DNA from: Trinickia soli
GTDB lineage: Bacteria > Pseudomonadota > Gammaproteobacteria > Burkholderiales > Burkholderiaceae
Direction of reading: 5' to 3'
Assembly (NCBI RefSeq): GCF_002879855.1
Contig: NZ_PNYB01000005.1
Coordinates: 1-64,000, forward strand
Length of the DNA: 64,000 nt
Under the pieces are notes generated by a model. The model did no database searches, was not told where the DNA came from, and worked only from the letters and a program-made list of their open reading frames with translations. Shown here piece by piece: positions 9,542 through 18,380 of this stretch. Each line of letters begins with the position of its first letter. Within the stretch, counting starts at the first letter, position 1. Made by a program: the position numbers and the translations under genes.

Positions 9542-10078
9542 TCAACCATTCGTCATCCGCCTGAGCAATTGCAACCCTTCGGTCCAATCGCCCAGGTTGC
9601 TGTCCGCGTTGAGATGGCCCTTCGCCCCGACCTCGACGAGTTCGCTGCCCCACGCAGCTGCGCATGCACGTGCATGTGGCGCGCTGCCATAGGGATCGTT
9701 GCTGCTCGATACGATCGTCGTCGGGAACGGCAAACGCTCGGCCGGCAGTGGCTCGAAGCCCCTGGCCGCGTTGCGCGGAAATGCAGGCGAGGTCGGATCG
9801 GGCACGGCCACGAGCAGCGCCCCGCGAATCTTCCTGCCGCATCGACGAGCCCAGTGCGCCACGGCCAAACATCCGAGGCTGTGTGCGATGACGATGGTTT
9901 CGTTCGCGGCTGCCGGTAATTGCCGATCGATAGCCGAGACCCACTCATCGCACGCCACGCGATCCCAATCCTCTACGGTAAGGCGATGCCAGTCCCGATG
10001 GGCGGCCTGCCATAGACTTTGCCAATGCGATGGACCGGAGTTGCCGATGCCGGGAACGATAAAAACGGGGCAATCCAT
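9542..10078 (-). CDS. RBBP9/YdeN-type alpha/beta serine hydrolase
   Basis: 178 residues from MDCPVFIVPGIGNSGPSHWQ. The start was moved to 10078 because the upstream in-frame extension has no homologous character. The fold signature is the N-terminal PGIGNSGPSHW, nucleophile elbow AHSLGC, acid in SSNDPYG and His in GAKGHLNAD, so a full Ser-Asp-His triad is present. Family members are small cytosolic serine hydrolases with poorly defined substrates. It is divergent from an Lrp-type regulator that starts 125 bp away, which could control it, although no operator is obvious. Confidence 0.85.
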   Translation of the reverse strand: MDCPVFIVPGIGNSGPSHWQSLWQAAHRDWHRLTVEDWDRVACDEWVSAIDRQLPAAANETIVIAHSLGCLAVAHWARRCGRKIRGALLVAVPDPTSPAFPRNAARGFEPLPAERLPFPTTIVSSSNDPYGSAPHARACAAAWGSELVEVGAKGHLNADSNLGDWTEGLQLLRRMTNG

Positions 10079-10202
10079 CTGCTCGATCTCCGTGTGGGAA
10101 CAGGCATCCAGTGTAAAAGCGCTTGAACTCAGGCAACATCGCAAATCGAATGTATTGATGCGCATGCACTAACGAATCAACCGAATTGGCCGGTGCTCAC
10201 GA

Positions 10203-10655
10203 ATGAAAACCAAGGCAATTGCGTTAGACAAACTTGACTGGCGGATTCTCGAGGCGCTGCAGAGCAACGCACGCGTCACCAACACGGAGCTCGGAAAGCA
10301 GATCGGGCTGTCTCAACCCGCTGTCACCGCCCGCATCCGGCGGCTCGAGGAACAAGGCGTCATCGAAGGCTATGCAGCCCGGATCAATCCCGGCCTCGTT
10401 GGCCGGCGCATTGCCGCCGTCGTGCGAATCTGCACGACCCACGCCGAGATCAAGCATTGTCTGAGCGCCTTCGCGGCGATGCCCGAAATCATCGAGGCGC
10501 ATAGGATCACCGGGGAAGACTGCTTCCTCGTTCGCATCGTGGTCGAAGAAATGAGCCAGCTCGAAAGCGCAATCGACGCACTCGCCAGATTCGGGCCGGT
10601 CACGACGTCTATCGTACTGGCGAGCTATCCACCGAAGATCATCCGCGCCGGATAA
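10203..10655 (+). CDS. Lrp/AsnC-family transcriptional regulator
   Basis: 150 residues. The N-terminal helix-turn-helix (about 10-60) has the classic LDKLDWRILEALQSNARVTN, LGKQIGLSQPAVTARIRRLE and GVIEGYAARINP blocks. The C-terminal RAM domain (about 70-145) includes AFAAMPEIIEAHRITGEDCF and RFGPVTTSIVLAS. Lrp-type proteins sense amino acids and act on nearby or distant genes. It is divergent from the RBBP9-like hydrolase and convergent with the LysR gene, with 36 bp between stops. It is not next to an obvious amino-acid enzyme, so the ligand is unknown. Confidence 0.92.
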   Translation: MKTKAIALDKLDWRILEALQSNARVTNTELGKQIGLSQPAVTARIRRLEEQGVIEGYAARINPGLVGRRIAAVVRICTTHAEIKHCLSAFAAMPEIIEAHRITGEDCFLVRIVVEEMSQLESAIDALARFGPVTTSIVLASYPPKIIRAG

Positions 10656-10691
10656 ATGAGAAGTCGTCCACTGCTCTGCGCGTACGCGCCA

Positions 10692-11582
10692 TCACCCGAG
10701 CCCCGCGAACTGCATTCGCGCGGGCACATCGCCGTGAGACATCGATTCGCGCACACATCGGGCGAATTCCAGCGCAGTGGGCTGTGCCGTCGCGGGCAAG
10801 CGCAGGCAAATCGCGAACGGCGGCAACGCCGGCAACCCCATTGCATGCTGCGCGAGCGTTTCCAGGTCGGCCGGCACCGTCGACGCAAGCCAAGCCGTGA
10901 CAGCAAGGCCGGCACGCACGGTCGCGGCGGTCGCCTCGATATTGCCGCTTTCAAAGACAGTACGCCAGGCAATGCCCTCCTGCGCGAGCGCGTCGAGCAC
11001 GGCGTGCCGGAACGCACAGCGTTCGTCCACCATCGATAACGGCAGCGGCCGCTTCTGCCCAGCATCGCTATCGCGGCCCTTGACCCACACGAGCGGCTCG
11101 ACGCGGATCACCTCGTCCTCGGCCTCGTCCACCACATATTCGACCAACGATAAATCGACGCGGCCGCCGTCCACCGCCTCTCTAAGCTCGGGCGATGTCG
11201 CGCACACGAGTGAAATGTCCACGCGCGGGTGAGCTTCGGCAAATGCTTTCATCGCCGGGGCGAGCGGCGTAACGAGATCGTAAGGCACGCCGACGCGCAA
11301 GCTGCCTTGCAACGTCTGCGATGCCACATCAGCCCAGATTTCATCGTTCAAGCGCAGCAGTTGGCGCGCCTTGACGAGAAACTGCTCACCTTGGCGCGTC
11401 AACTCCAACCTGCGCGCTTTTCGCACGAGCAGAGGGCTGCTCAACGCCTCTTCAAGGCGTTTCGTTTGCTGGCTCACGGCGCCTTGCGTCATATGCAGCC
11501 GATGTGCAGCGACCGTCATGCTGCCGCTGTCCACGACGGTGACAAAGGTGCGGATCAAAGCGAGGTCGAGGTTTCGGTTCAT
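10692..11582 (-). CDS. LysR-family transcriptional regulator
   Basis: 296 residues from MNRNLDLALIRTFVTVVDSG, where LysR homologues normally begin; an in-frame ATG at 11681 would add 33 unlike residues. The N-terminal winged HTH contains TVAAHRLHMTQGAVSQQTKR and RKARRLELTRQGEQFL. The effector domain starts at GSLRVGVPYDLVTPLAPAMK. It is divergent from the cupin gene at 11711 with 128 bp between starts, the usual arrangement for a LysR regulator and its target, so control of the cupin gene is a reasonable guess. Confidence 0.9.
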   Translation of the reverse strand: MNRNLDLALIRTFVTVVDSGSMTVAAHRLHMTQGAVSQQTKRLEEALSSPLLVRKARRLELTRQGEQFLVKARQLLRLNDEIWADVASQTLQGSLRVGVPYDLVTPLAPAMKAFAEAHPRVDISLVCATSPELREAVDGGRVDLSLVEYVVDEAEDEVIRVEPLVWVKGRDSDAGQKRPLPLSMVDERCAFRHAVLDALAQEGIAWRTVFESGNIEATAATVRAGLAVTAWLASTVPADLETLAQHAMGLPALPPFAICLRLPATAQPTALEFARCVRESMSHGDVPARMQFAGLG

Positions 11583-11710
11583 TGCCGCATTATGGTTCGT
11601 AATGGACGGCATCAATATTATTGGTTTTGCTGATTCGTCCGCTTTTCGTAAAGTGGAGCACTCACGCGCTGCTCGCCGCACGATCGCCCGTCCATTTTCC
11701 GGAGATATGC

Positions 11711-12106
11711 ATGCCTGTCCCCCCCTTTGCCGAATCGTTCGACATCGAATCCGCGTTCGACGACATTGTCGAATACTGGTCGCCGAAAGTGGTCGCCCAG
11801 GTCAACGATCAATATGTGAAAGTCGCGAAAGTGCGCGGTCAACTGGTATGGCATGATCACGCGAACGAGGACGAGCTGTTCTTTGTCGTGCGCGGTCGTC
11901 TGAAGATCGAATACGAGGGCGGACGTTACGTCGATCTGCCGGCGGGGTCGATGCACGTCGTGCCACGCGGCACGTTGCATAATCCCGTCGCCGACGAGGA
12001 ATGTTGGATTGTCTTGATCGAGCCCGTGCAAACGAAGCACACGGGTGATGTCGATTCACCGTTGACGAGGACGATCGACGAGCAGCTGAGCCGATTGCGC
12101 GGATAA
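11711..12106 (+). CDS. Small cupin-domain protein
   Basis: 131 residues, GGAGAT ribosome site 4 bp before the ATG. A single cupin barrel: motif 1 is VWHDHANEDELFFVVRGRLK (two His and a Glu as metal ligands) and motif 2 is DLPAGSMHVVPRGTLHNPV (third His). Small cupins of this type bind a metal and act as isomerases, dioxygenases or sugar binders; the substrate cannot be predicted. It is divergent from a LysR gene that probably controls it, and convergent with yceH. Confidence 0.85.
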   Translation: MPVPPFAESFDIESAFDDIVEYWSPKVVAQVNDQYVKVAKVRGQLVWHDHANEDELFFVVRGRLKIEYEGGRYVDLPAGSMHVVPRGTLHNPVADEECWIVLIEPVQTKHTGDVDSPLTRTIDEQLSRLRG

Positions 12107-12142
12107 CCGCGGCCGCGGATCGTCGGGCCGGGTGTCGGCCGC

Positions 12143-12823
12143 TCAGTCCTGTGGCCCCGGATCGACGGATATGCCCAGTTCGCCCGCCATCCGTTCGACG
12201 AACGCGCGCAAGCGCGCGACTTCGTCTGCCAAGCGCTTTTGTTCCGCTTTCAGTGTCTCCCATTCCGAGGAAGCCACAGATCCTTCCGCGGGTTCGCGCG
12301 CCGCGGCCATCTGCTCGACGCTCACTTCGCCGCACATCAGATGCATCCAGCGGTTTTCTCGTTCGCCCGGGCTGCATGCCAACTTGATTGCCAGCGCAGG
12401 CGTGCGCGCGGCCAATTCGTCGAGAAAAGCTTCGACGGACGAGTTATCGGCAAAACTGTGCAGACGCGCGGCGTTCAGGCGCAATTCCGCAACCGTCTGC
12501 GGGCCTCTGAGCAGTAGCACGGTCAACAATGCAGCAGACTGGCTCGGAATGCCGAGCACGCGATTCATATTGTGCTCGTAACGCGTGACGCGACTACTGC
12601 TCGCTTCCATCACGAGACTGAGCCGCTTCAAACCATCGATTGCGGTTTGCACATCCGACTCGGTGACACTCATCACCGGATAGCGTGCGGTCTTCTGATT
12701 GCAGCCCGCCGCCAAGGCATTCAGCGAAAGCGGGTAGGTATCGGGCACGGTACGTTGCTTCTCGACCAGTACGCCGAGAACGCGGGCTTCGAGCGGAGTA
12801 AGGTCGCGCAGGGATTGGGTCAT
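12143..12823 (-). CDS. yceH: YceH family protein (DUF480)
   Basis: 226 residues from MTQSLRDLTPLEARVLGVLV; the longer in-frame extension upstream has no family character. The DUF480 signature is LVEKQRTVPDTYPLSLNALA, AGCNQKTARYPVM, VQTAIDGLKRLSLV and LLLRGPQTVAELR, forming two winged-helix domains, followed by a C-terminal coiled coil (about 185-220) rich in Glu, Lys and Arg. The family is widespread in proteobacteria, close to E. coli YceH (about 215 aa), and has no settled function. It is convergent with the cupin gene. Confidence 0.92.
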   Translation of the reverse strand: MTQSLRDLTPLEARVLGVLVEKQRTVPDTYPLSLNALAAGCNQKTARYPVMSVTESDVQTAIDGLKRLSLVMEASSSRVTRYEHNMNRVLGIPSQSAALLTVLLLRGPQTVAELRLNAARLHSFADNSSVEAFLDELAARTPALAIKLACSPGERENRWMHLMCGEVSVEQMAAAREPAEGSVASSEWETLKAEQKRLADEVARLRAFVERMAGELGISVDPGPQD

Positions 12824-12972
12824 GGCCAGCGACTTGCTGTGAAGTGGGGTGCATATGATAAACGGCGACGAGCGTTTCGACGGGCTGCTCATGCCGTGCC
12901 GACATGGCATCGCGCCGGGACGTGCATCGCGCTGGCCTACGCTGGCGAAGCGATAGAAACGAAGGGGCGTGA

Positions 12973-13611
12973 TCAGATTCCGGCTTTCGGCGCGGTCAGG
13001 ATCAAGCGCAAGCCCAGCGCCGTAATGGCCCCGGCTGCAATGCGATCGACCCATTTCCTGGCACGCAGATACACCTCGCGCGGGCGCTTGCTCGAAAAGC
13101 AGAGCGCGACGATCGTGTACCAGCCGAACTCCACCGAAAACACGAGAGGGGGCAGCGCAAAGTAGCACCAAAGCGGCGGATGCTGCGGCAGCAGCGCGGC
13201 GAAGATACTGCCGTACCAGATGGCCGTCTTCGGGTTGCTCAACTGCGTGGTCAATCCGACCCAGAACGACTTGCGCGGGCTGCTCGCGGCTACGCCCGTT
13301 GCGTCCTGCATCGCGATCGGGCGATCGGCGCCACGCCAGATTTTCGACGCGACGAAGATCAGATAGGCGCCACCCGCGACCTTGAGGCCGATATACAACC
13401 ATTCGACGGCCTGCAAAAGCGTGTAAAGCCCGGCTAATGCAATGCTGCCGAAAAAGATGCCGCCGGCGCCCATGCCGAGCGCGGTTGCAAGGCCATCCCT
13501 ACGAGAAAGCCCAATCGCGTTACGAGCGACGAGAACAAAGCTGGGCCCCGGAATCATGGCGCCTAGCCAAAGCGAAGCCAGAATGGCGAAAATCGCGGCC
13601 GTTGCGGTCAT
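12973..13611 (-). CDS. LysE/RhtB-family amino-acid exporter
   Basis: 212 residues. The start at 13611 (MTATAAIF) is preferred because GGAG lies 6 bp upstream, while the in-frame ATG two codons earlier overlaps that site. Six hydrophobic segments are visible: residues about 5-27, 40-60, 65-85, 110-130, 145-170 and 185-205. The family signature is SLWLGAMIPGPSFVLVARNA and KTAIWYGSIFAALLP. Members export amino acids or homoserine lactones across the inner membrane; the substrate here is unknown. The yceH gene lies downstream on the same strand with a 149-bp gap. Confidence 0.88.
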   Translation of the reverse strand: MTATAAIFAILASLWLGAMIPGPSFVLVARNAIGLSRRDGLATALGMGAGGIFFGSIALAGLYTLLQAVEWLYIGLKVAGGAYLIFVASKIWRGADRPIAMQDATGVAASSPRKSFWVGLTTQLSNPKTAIWYGSIFAALLPQHPPLWCYFALPPLVFSVEFGWYTIVALCFSSKRPREVYLRARKWVDRIAAGAITALGLRLILTAPKAGI

Positions 13612-13730
13612 TGGCATCTCCTCACGGTTAACGTTGGGATTCTGCATTCGAACGCGGATTTTCGCATAACGGTGTTACCGGCGCAGCGACGCAATGCTTG
13701 CCGCCCTACGTTTCCAAGGCCGTGCGTTCC

Positions 13731-14567
13731 TCACGCCACCGCACGCGCCGCATTCCTCCCGCGCAACCACTCGAGGGCGAGCAGCAATGTGGTCGAGAAC
13801 ACGATGAGGATCGTGGCAAGCGCCGCAATGGTCGGCGTGATGTTCTCGCGGATACCCGTGAACATCTGGCGCGGCAGCGTCGTCTGATCGGCGCCCGCGA
13901 GGAACAGCGTCACGACCACTTCGTCGAACGAAGTCGCGAACGCGAACAAGGCACCCGAAATGACACCGGGCGCAATCACCGGCAACGTGATTCGAAAGAA
14001 CGTGCGCGCCGGATTGGCGCCGAGCGACAGGCTCGCGCGAACGAGGTTTCCGTCGAAGCCTTGCAACGTCGCGCCCACCGTCGTCACGACGAACGGCACG
14101 CCGAGCGCAGCATGCGCCATGATGAGCCCGATATAGGTATTCGCCAATCCAAGCGGTGCGAAGAACAAATACATGCCCACACCGACGACGATCACCGGCA
14201 CGATCATCGGCGAAATCAACACGGCCATGACGATCGCCTTGCCTCGGAAGTTCGCCTTCGCCAACCCCAGCGCCGCAAGCGTGCCGAGCACCGTGGCCAA
14301 GGCTGTCGCCGAGGGCGCCACGATGAAGCTGTTCTTCGCGGCGAGGCGCCACTCGTCGGACGTGACGAGGTTGTGATACCAACGTAGCGACCAGCCCGGA
14401 ATCGGATAGACGAGAAACGTGCTCGACGAAAACGACAATGGCACGATCGCAAGCACCGGCAGAATGAGGTACAGCAGCGTCAGCACGGCCAAGCCGCGCA
14501 AGAGGAAATACCATGCACGTTCGACGAGCGAGGTATGCGGCGCGAACAACGGTTTCGACAATTTCAT
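13731..14567 (-). CDS. ABC transporter permease, spermidine/putrescine type (PotC-like)
   Basis: 278 residues with about six membrane helices. The EAA loop, which contacts the ATPase, is RASLSLGANPARTFFRITLP (about 180-199). The opening LLRGLAVLTLLYLILPVLAI and WYHNLVTSDEWRLAAKNSFI are typical of PotC/PotI. It is the last gene of a four-gene operon (ATPase, binding protein, PotB-like, PotC-like), 12 bp after the PotB-like gene. With that partner it should form the membrane channel for uptake of a polyamine or related amine. Confidence 0.88.
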   Translation of the reverse strand: MKLSKPLFAPHTSLVERAWYFLLRGLAVLTLLYLILPVLAIVPLSFSSSTFLVYPIPGWSLRWYHNLVTSDEWRLAAKNSFIVAPSATALATVLGTLAALGLAKANFRGKAIVMAVLISPMIVPVIVVGVGMYLFFAPLGLANTYIGLIMAHAALGVPFVVTTVGATLQGFDGNLVRASLSLGANPARTFFRITLPVIAPGVISGALFAFATSFDEVVVTLFLAGADQTTLPRQMFTGIRENITPTIAALATILIVFSTTLLLALEWLRGRNAARAVA

Positions 14568-14579
14568 GCTCGGCTCCGA

Positions 14580-15854
14580 CTATAGGCTCGGTTGTGCGCG
14601 CGTAAAGCGACCGTACACCGCGTACAACACGAGCGTCGCCGCCAGCAGCAGGCCGCCGAGTGCGCAGGCCATGCCCCAGTTGATCGTCACGTTCGTGAAA
14701 TAAGCGACGTAGTAGCTCACCATCTGATCGTTAGGACCGCCAAGCAATGCGGGCGTGATGTAGTAGCCGATGGCGAGAATGAAGACGAGCAGCGCGCCGG
14801 CTCCGACACCTGGGTACGTTTGCGGCACGTACACGCGCCAGAATGCCGCGAACGGATGACTGCCGAGCGAAATAGCCGCGCGTTGATACGTGGGCGGGAT
14901 CGACTTCATCACGCTGTACAGCGGCAGAATCATGAACGGCAGCAGAATGTGCGTCATCGAGATATAAACGCCCATCCGGTTGAACAGCAGCTCAAGCGGC
15001 GCGTGAATCAGCCCGATCCCGCGCAACGCATGATTCACCAGGCCTTCGGTCTGCAGAATCACGATCCACGCGGCGACGCGCACCAGGATCGACGTCCAGA
15101 ACGGAATCAGCACGAGGATCATCGCGAGGTTTGCGCGGCGCTCGCTCAACGTCGAAATCCAATAGGCCAGCGGGTAACCGAGCAGCAACGCAGCCAATGT
15201 CACCACGGCGCCGATCACGAACGTGCGCCCGAACACGCTCAGATAAATGCGTTGGTCGGGATCGGTCCGCTCGATGTGGCCGAAAGCATCTTGACGATGA
15301 TCGAGTGCGGCCAGGAGATAGAACGGCGAATAACGCGAGCCGTTTTTGGCGATCGCGCGCCAATAGCGCGCTTCGCCCCAGCGCGGATCGAGCTCGATCA
15401 GCTTCGCGCGCACCTGGTCGGGCGACAGCGCGAGCGCGTGGCCCGCATCGTCGGCGAACGGTAATGCGCGCGCCGTCTTCGCCACGAGCGAACGAAAGCC
15501 CGGGATCTCGACATTGAGCCGCCGCGCGAGGCTCCCCATGACCTCGCCGTCTTGCGTGGCGGCCAGGTCGGTCGTCAGCGCTGCATAGGCGGCAGCCGGC
15601 GGTTCGCTCTTGCGGTCCCATGCATGGAGCTGCACGACGGTCTTGGGCAACGCGTCGGCCACCTCGGGATTCTGCACGGCGCGCGTCAACAGCGCCGCGA
15701 TCGGCACGACGAAAATCAACAACAGGAAGATGGCCAGCGGTGCGATCAACAGCAACGCCGCCGCCCGTTTGCGCGCCTGCGCGGCCTTCAATTCCCGCTT
15801 CAGCGTCGCGCTCGTCGCGCCGCCGGGCTCGCTTGGGATCGTCATCGTTTGCAC
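14580..15854 (-). CDS. ABC transporter permease, spermidine/putrescine type (PotB-like)
   Basis: 424 residues if started at the GTG at 15854, which has AGGAG 6 bp upstream; the ATG three codons later has a poorly spaced site. One membrane helix lies at about 26-50. A roughly 160-residue periplasmic insertion follows (about 50-210, including the TDLAATQDGEVMGSLARRLN stretch), then five more helices. The EAA loop is AAISLGSHPFAAFWRVYVP. The large insertion makes it longer than E. coli PotB (about 285 aa) and is seen in other proteobacterial members. It forms a heterodimer with the PotC-like permease encoded 12 bp downstream. Confidence 0.87.
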   Translation of the reverse strand: MQTMTIPSEPGGATSATLKRELKAAQARKRAAALLLIAPLAIFLLLIFVVPIAALLTRAVQNPEVADALPKTVVQLHAWDRKSEPPAAAYAALTTDLAATQDGEVMGSLARRLNVEIPGFRSLVAKTARALPFADDAGHALALSPDQVRAKLIELDPRWGEARYWRAIAKNGSRYSPFYLLAALDHRQDAFGHIERTDPDQRIYLSVFGRTFVIGAVVTLAALLLGYPLAYWISTLSERRANLAMILVLIPFWTSILVRVAAWIVILQTEGLVNHALRGIGLIHAPLELLFNRMGVYISMTHILLPFMILPLYSVMKSIPPTYQRAAISLGSHPFAAFWRVYVPQTYPGVGAGALLVFILAIGYYITPALLGGPNDQMVSYYVAYFTNVTINWGMACALGGLLLAATLVLYAVYGRFTRAQPSL

Positions 15855-16000
15855 GCTTTTCTCCTGCCTCGCTTCCTGCTTCGTGCTGCTTGCTTGCTCT
15901 CGCCGCCCAATCGGGCAGATGCCTTTGCTGATCGGGCGGCGCAACGCTTGGTCGTCAGGCGACACCGTTTATACCGGTGCCGCCGTCAGCGCTTCCTGAC

Positions 16001-17062
16001 TTACTTCGATGCCCACGAGGCGAAACGCTGCTCGAGTTCGTCGCCGTAATCGGTCCAGAAGGCGGCGTCCTGCAACACCGCGTTCTTGCCGTTCGCCGGC
16101 GAGTTCGGCAGCTTGGCCAGCGTTTTGGCATCGAGCGACTTGATCGCATCGCGATTCGCAGGGCCGTATGCGATGTGCTGCGCATACATCTGTTGCGGCT
16201 TCGACGACAGCGAGTAAGCGATGAACTGCTCGGCCAGCGCCTTGTTCGGAGAGCCCTTCGGGATCACCCAATAGTCCAGGTCGTAGATGCTGCCGTTCCA
16301 GACCACTTTCAGGTTCTTGCCTTCACGCTGCGCGGCATCGATGCGGCCGTTGAACGCAGAAGACATCACGACATCGCCCGCGACGAGGAATTGCGGCGGC
16401 TGCGCGCCCGCCTCCCACCACTGGATGTTCGGCTTCAATTCGTCGAGCTTCTTGAACGCGCGGTCTTGACCGGCTTTCGTCGCCAACACTTTGTAGACAT
16501 CCTTCGGTGCAACGCCGTCGGCCATCAATGCAAATTCGAGGTTGCCGCGCGCACCCTTGCGCAGCGCACGCTTGCCGGGGAATTTCTTGACGTCCCAGAA
16601 GTCGGCCCAGCCCGTCGGCGCGGTTTTCAGTTTGTCGGCGTTATAGGCGATGGCCGTCGACCAAACGAAAAAGCCCACGCCGCAGGTGCTCGGCGCTTCG
16701 GGGATCAAGTCGGACTTCTTCGCGATCTTCGACCAGTCGAGCTTTTCATACAGACCTTCGTCGCAGCCGCGGCCCAGATCGCCCGATTCGACTTCGACGA
16801 CGTCCCAGTTCACATGCTTGGCTTCGACCATGGCCTTGATCTTGGCCGTTTCGCCGTTGTATTCGACGGCCGTCACCTTGTCGCCCGTCTTCTTCTCGAA
16901 CGGTTGGTAGTAAGCGACTTTCTGCGCATCGGCGTTCGCGCCGCCGAAATTGACGACGGTCAACTCGGCGGCCGCGGCGCCGGCCGTGCCGAGCATCGTG
17001 GAAAGACAGGCGACGGCCAGCGTCGTCGCCGTGCGGCGCGTCATGATGGTATTCGTCTTCAT
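16001..17062 (-). CDS. Periplasmic polyamine-type substrate-binding protein (PotD/PotF family)
   Basis: 353 residues. A Tat-like/Sec signal peptide with an Arg pair (MTRRTATTLAVACLSTM) ends near AAA-AEL (about 33). The mature protein begins LTVVNFGGANADAQ and contains the VNWDVVEVESGDL, YNADKLKTAPTGWADFWD and WNGSIYDLDYWVIPKGSPNK blocks of family 1 spermidine/putrescine binding proteins. It captures the ligand for the PotB/C-like permeases. It is encoded between the ATPase gene (106-bp gap) and the permeases (146-bp gap), spacing that leaves room for differential expression of the abundant binding protein. Polyamine specificity is inferred from family, not proved. Confidence 0.88.
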   Translation of the reverse strand: MKTNTIMTRRTATTLAVACLSTMLGTAGAAAAELTVVNFGGANADAQKVAYYQPFEKKTGDKVTAVEYNGETAKIKAMVEAKHVNWDVVEVESGDLGRGCDEGLYEKLDWSKIAKKSDLIPEAPSTCGVGFFVWSTAIAYNADKLKTAPTGWADFWDVKKFPGKRALRKGARGNLEFALMADGVAPKDVYKVLATKAGQDRAFKKLDELKPNIQWWEAGAQPPQFLVAGDVVMSSAFNGRIDAAQREGKNLKVVWNGSIYDLDYWVIPKGSPNKALAEQFIAYSLSSKPQQMYAQHIAYGPANRDAIKSLDAKTLAKLPNSPANGKNAVLQDAAFWTDYGDELEQRFASWASK

Positions 17063-17168
17063 CTGGGTTCTCCTCTACGTGGTCTTTCGTGGATGCGTCC
17101 GCCGAACCGGGGACGGGGGCGATGCTGCGCTGCTCTTCGGAATCACAGTACCGGTTGACGCCGATCGA

Positions 17169-18263
17169 TTACGCGAAAACGCGCAAATGCTCGGCGGCGA
17201 ACTCGAGTGCAACGGGGGCGCCGGGCACGAACGCGTCGAGCGCTTCGGTGCCGAGCGGGACTTTGACGAAGCATTCGTCCTGCTCGGGCACGGCGCAGCG
17301 CATGCGGACGTGGTCGCCGAAGTAAATGAGGCCGCGCACTTCGCTCGCCAGTGCGTTGCCGCTTTGGCGTGCGCCCGCATGCGAGACCAGGCGAAGCCGC
17401 TCGGGCCGAATGCAGGCGACCGCAGGCGCGCCGGCTCTCGCGTTCGCGACGTTGCGACCCGTGACGTGCGTGCCGTCGCGCAGACGCAGCCGGCAAAACT
17501 CGCCGTCGACGTCGGAAATCGTGCCTTGCAGGCGGTTGCTGTCGCCGATGAAATTCGCCACGAACTCGTTGCAGGGCGTTTCATAGAGACGGTCGACGGT
17601 ATCGAGTTGCTGGACGATGCCTTTATCGAAGACTGCGACGCGATCGGACATCGTCAACGCCTCCCCCTGATCGTGCGTGACATAGACGAAGGTCACCCCG
17701 AGCTTCTCGTGCAGTGCTTTGAGTTCGTACTGCATGTGCTCGCGCAGTTGCTTGTCGAGTGCGCCGAGCGGTTCGTCCATCAGCACGAGCCGCGGGGAGA
17801 ACACGAGCGCCCGCGCCAACGCGATACGCTGCTGCTGGCCGCCCGAGAGCTGCGACGGGTAACGCTTGGCGAAGCTTTCCATGCGCACCATCTTGAGCGC
17901 CTCGGCCACGCGGTCGGCCCGCTCGGCGCCGTCCATCTTGCGTACCGTCAACGGGTAGGCGACGTTCTGCGCGACCGTCATGTGAGGAAACAGCGCGTAG
18001 TTCTGGAACACCATGCCGATGTTGCGCTTATGCGGCGGCACCGTGTTGAGCAGCTGCCCATCGAGCCGGATTTCGCCGCCGGTCGGAAATTCGAAGCCGG
18101 CCAGCATCATCAGACAAGTTGTCTTGCCGGAGCCCGACGGGCCCAGCAGCGTCAGGAACTCACCCTGGTAAATGTCGAGGTCGAGCGACTTCACGACGAG
18201 CGTCTCGCCGTCGTACGTCTTGCGCACGCCGCGAAAGCTCACGATCACTTGATCCGATTTCAT
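17169..18263 (-). CDS. ABC transporter ATP-binding protein, polyamine type (PotA-like)
   Basis: 364 residues from the ATG at 18263, which has GGAGGAG upstream; the open frame runs further but reads into the divergent gene. Walker A is LLGPSGSGKTT, Q-loop VFQNYALFPHMTV, signature LSGGQQQRIALARAL, Walker B LVLMDEPLGALD and H-loop VTHDQGEAL. The C-terminal part (about 240-360) is a TOBE domain (AGAPAVACIRPERLRLV). It heads the importer operon and is divergent from the MocR-type regulator 117 bp away. Confidence 0.92.
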   Translation of the reverse strand: MKSDQVIVSFRGVRKTYDGETLVVKSLDLDIYQGEFLTLLGPSGSGKTTCLMMLAGFEFPTGGEIRLDGQLLNTVPPHKRNIGMVFQNYALFPHMTVAQNVAYPLTVRKMDGAERADRVAEALKMVRMESFAKRYPSQLSGGQQQRIALARALVFSPRLVLMDEPLGALDKQLREHMQYELKALHEKLGVTFVYVTHDQGEALTMSDRVAVFDKGIVQQLDTVDRLYETPCNEFVANFIGDSNRLQGTISDVDGEFCRLRLRDGTHVTGRNVANARAGAPAVACIRPERLRLVSHAGARQSGNALASEVRGLIYFGDHVRMRCAVPEQDECFVKVPLGTEALDAFVPGAPVALEFAAEHLRVFA

Positions 18264-18304
18264 CGTCTCTCCTCCAATTGGCTCCATCCACATGCGTGTA
18301 CCGC

Positions 18305-18377
18305 ATTGCATTTGCAATCCAATATAATCGTTTACGGTTCCACTGAACGGAACCATTTCATTATTCCGAAGGGAACC
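18305..18377. promoter_or_regulatory. Divergent control region of polyamine importer and MocR regulator
   Basis: Between the two starts lie an inverted repeat ATTGCA-tt-TGCAAT (18305-18318), a TATAAT (18323-18328) and three GGTTCC/GGAACC elements: GGTTCC 18336-18341, GGAACC 18349-18354 and GGAACC 18372-18377. The first two form an inverted pair with 7 bp between. The third is a direct repeat about 23 bp after the second, roughly two helical turns. Repeated sites of this sort are usual for MocR regulators, so these are the best operator candidates. Confidence 0.5.
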
Positions 18378-18380
18378 ACT

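Noticed and set aside
16950-18380. In-frame upstream extension of the MocR gene as one 986-residue protein
   Set aside because: The extension lies antisense to the ATPase and binding-protein genes and has no domain; MocR proteins begin near the TTG at 18381.
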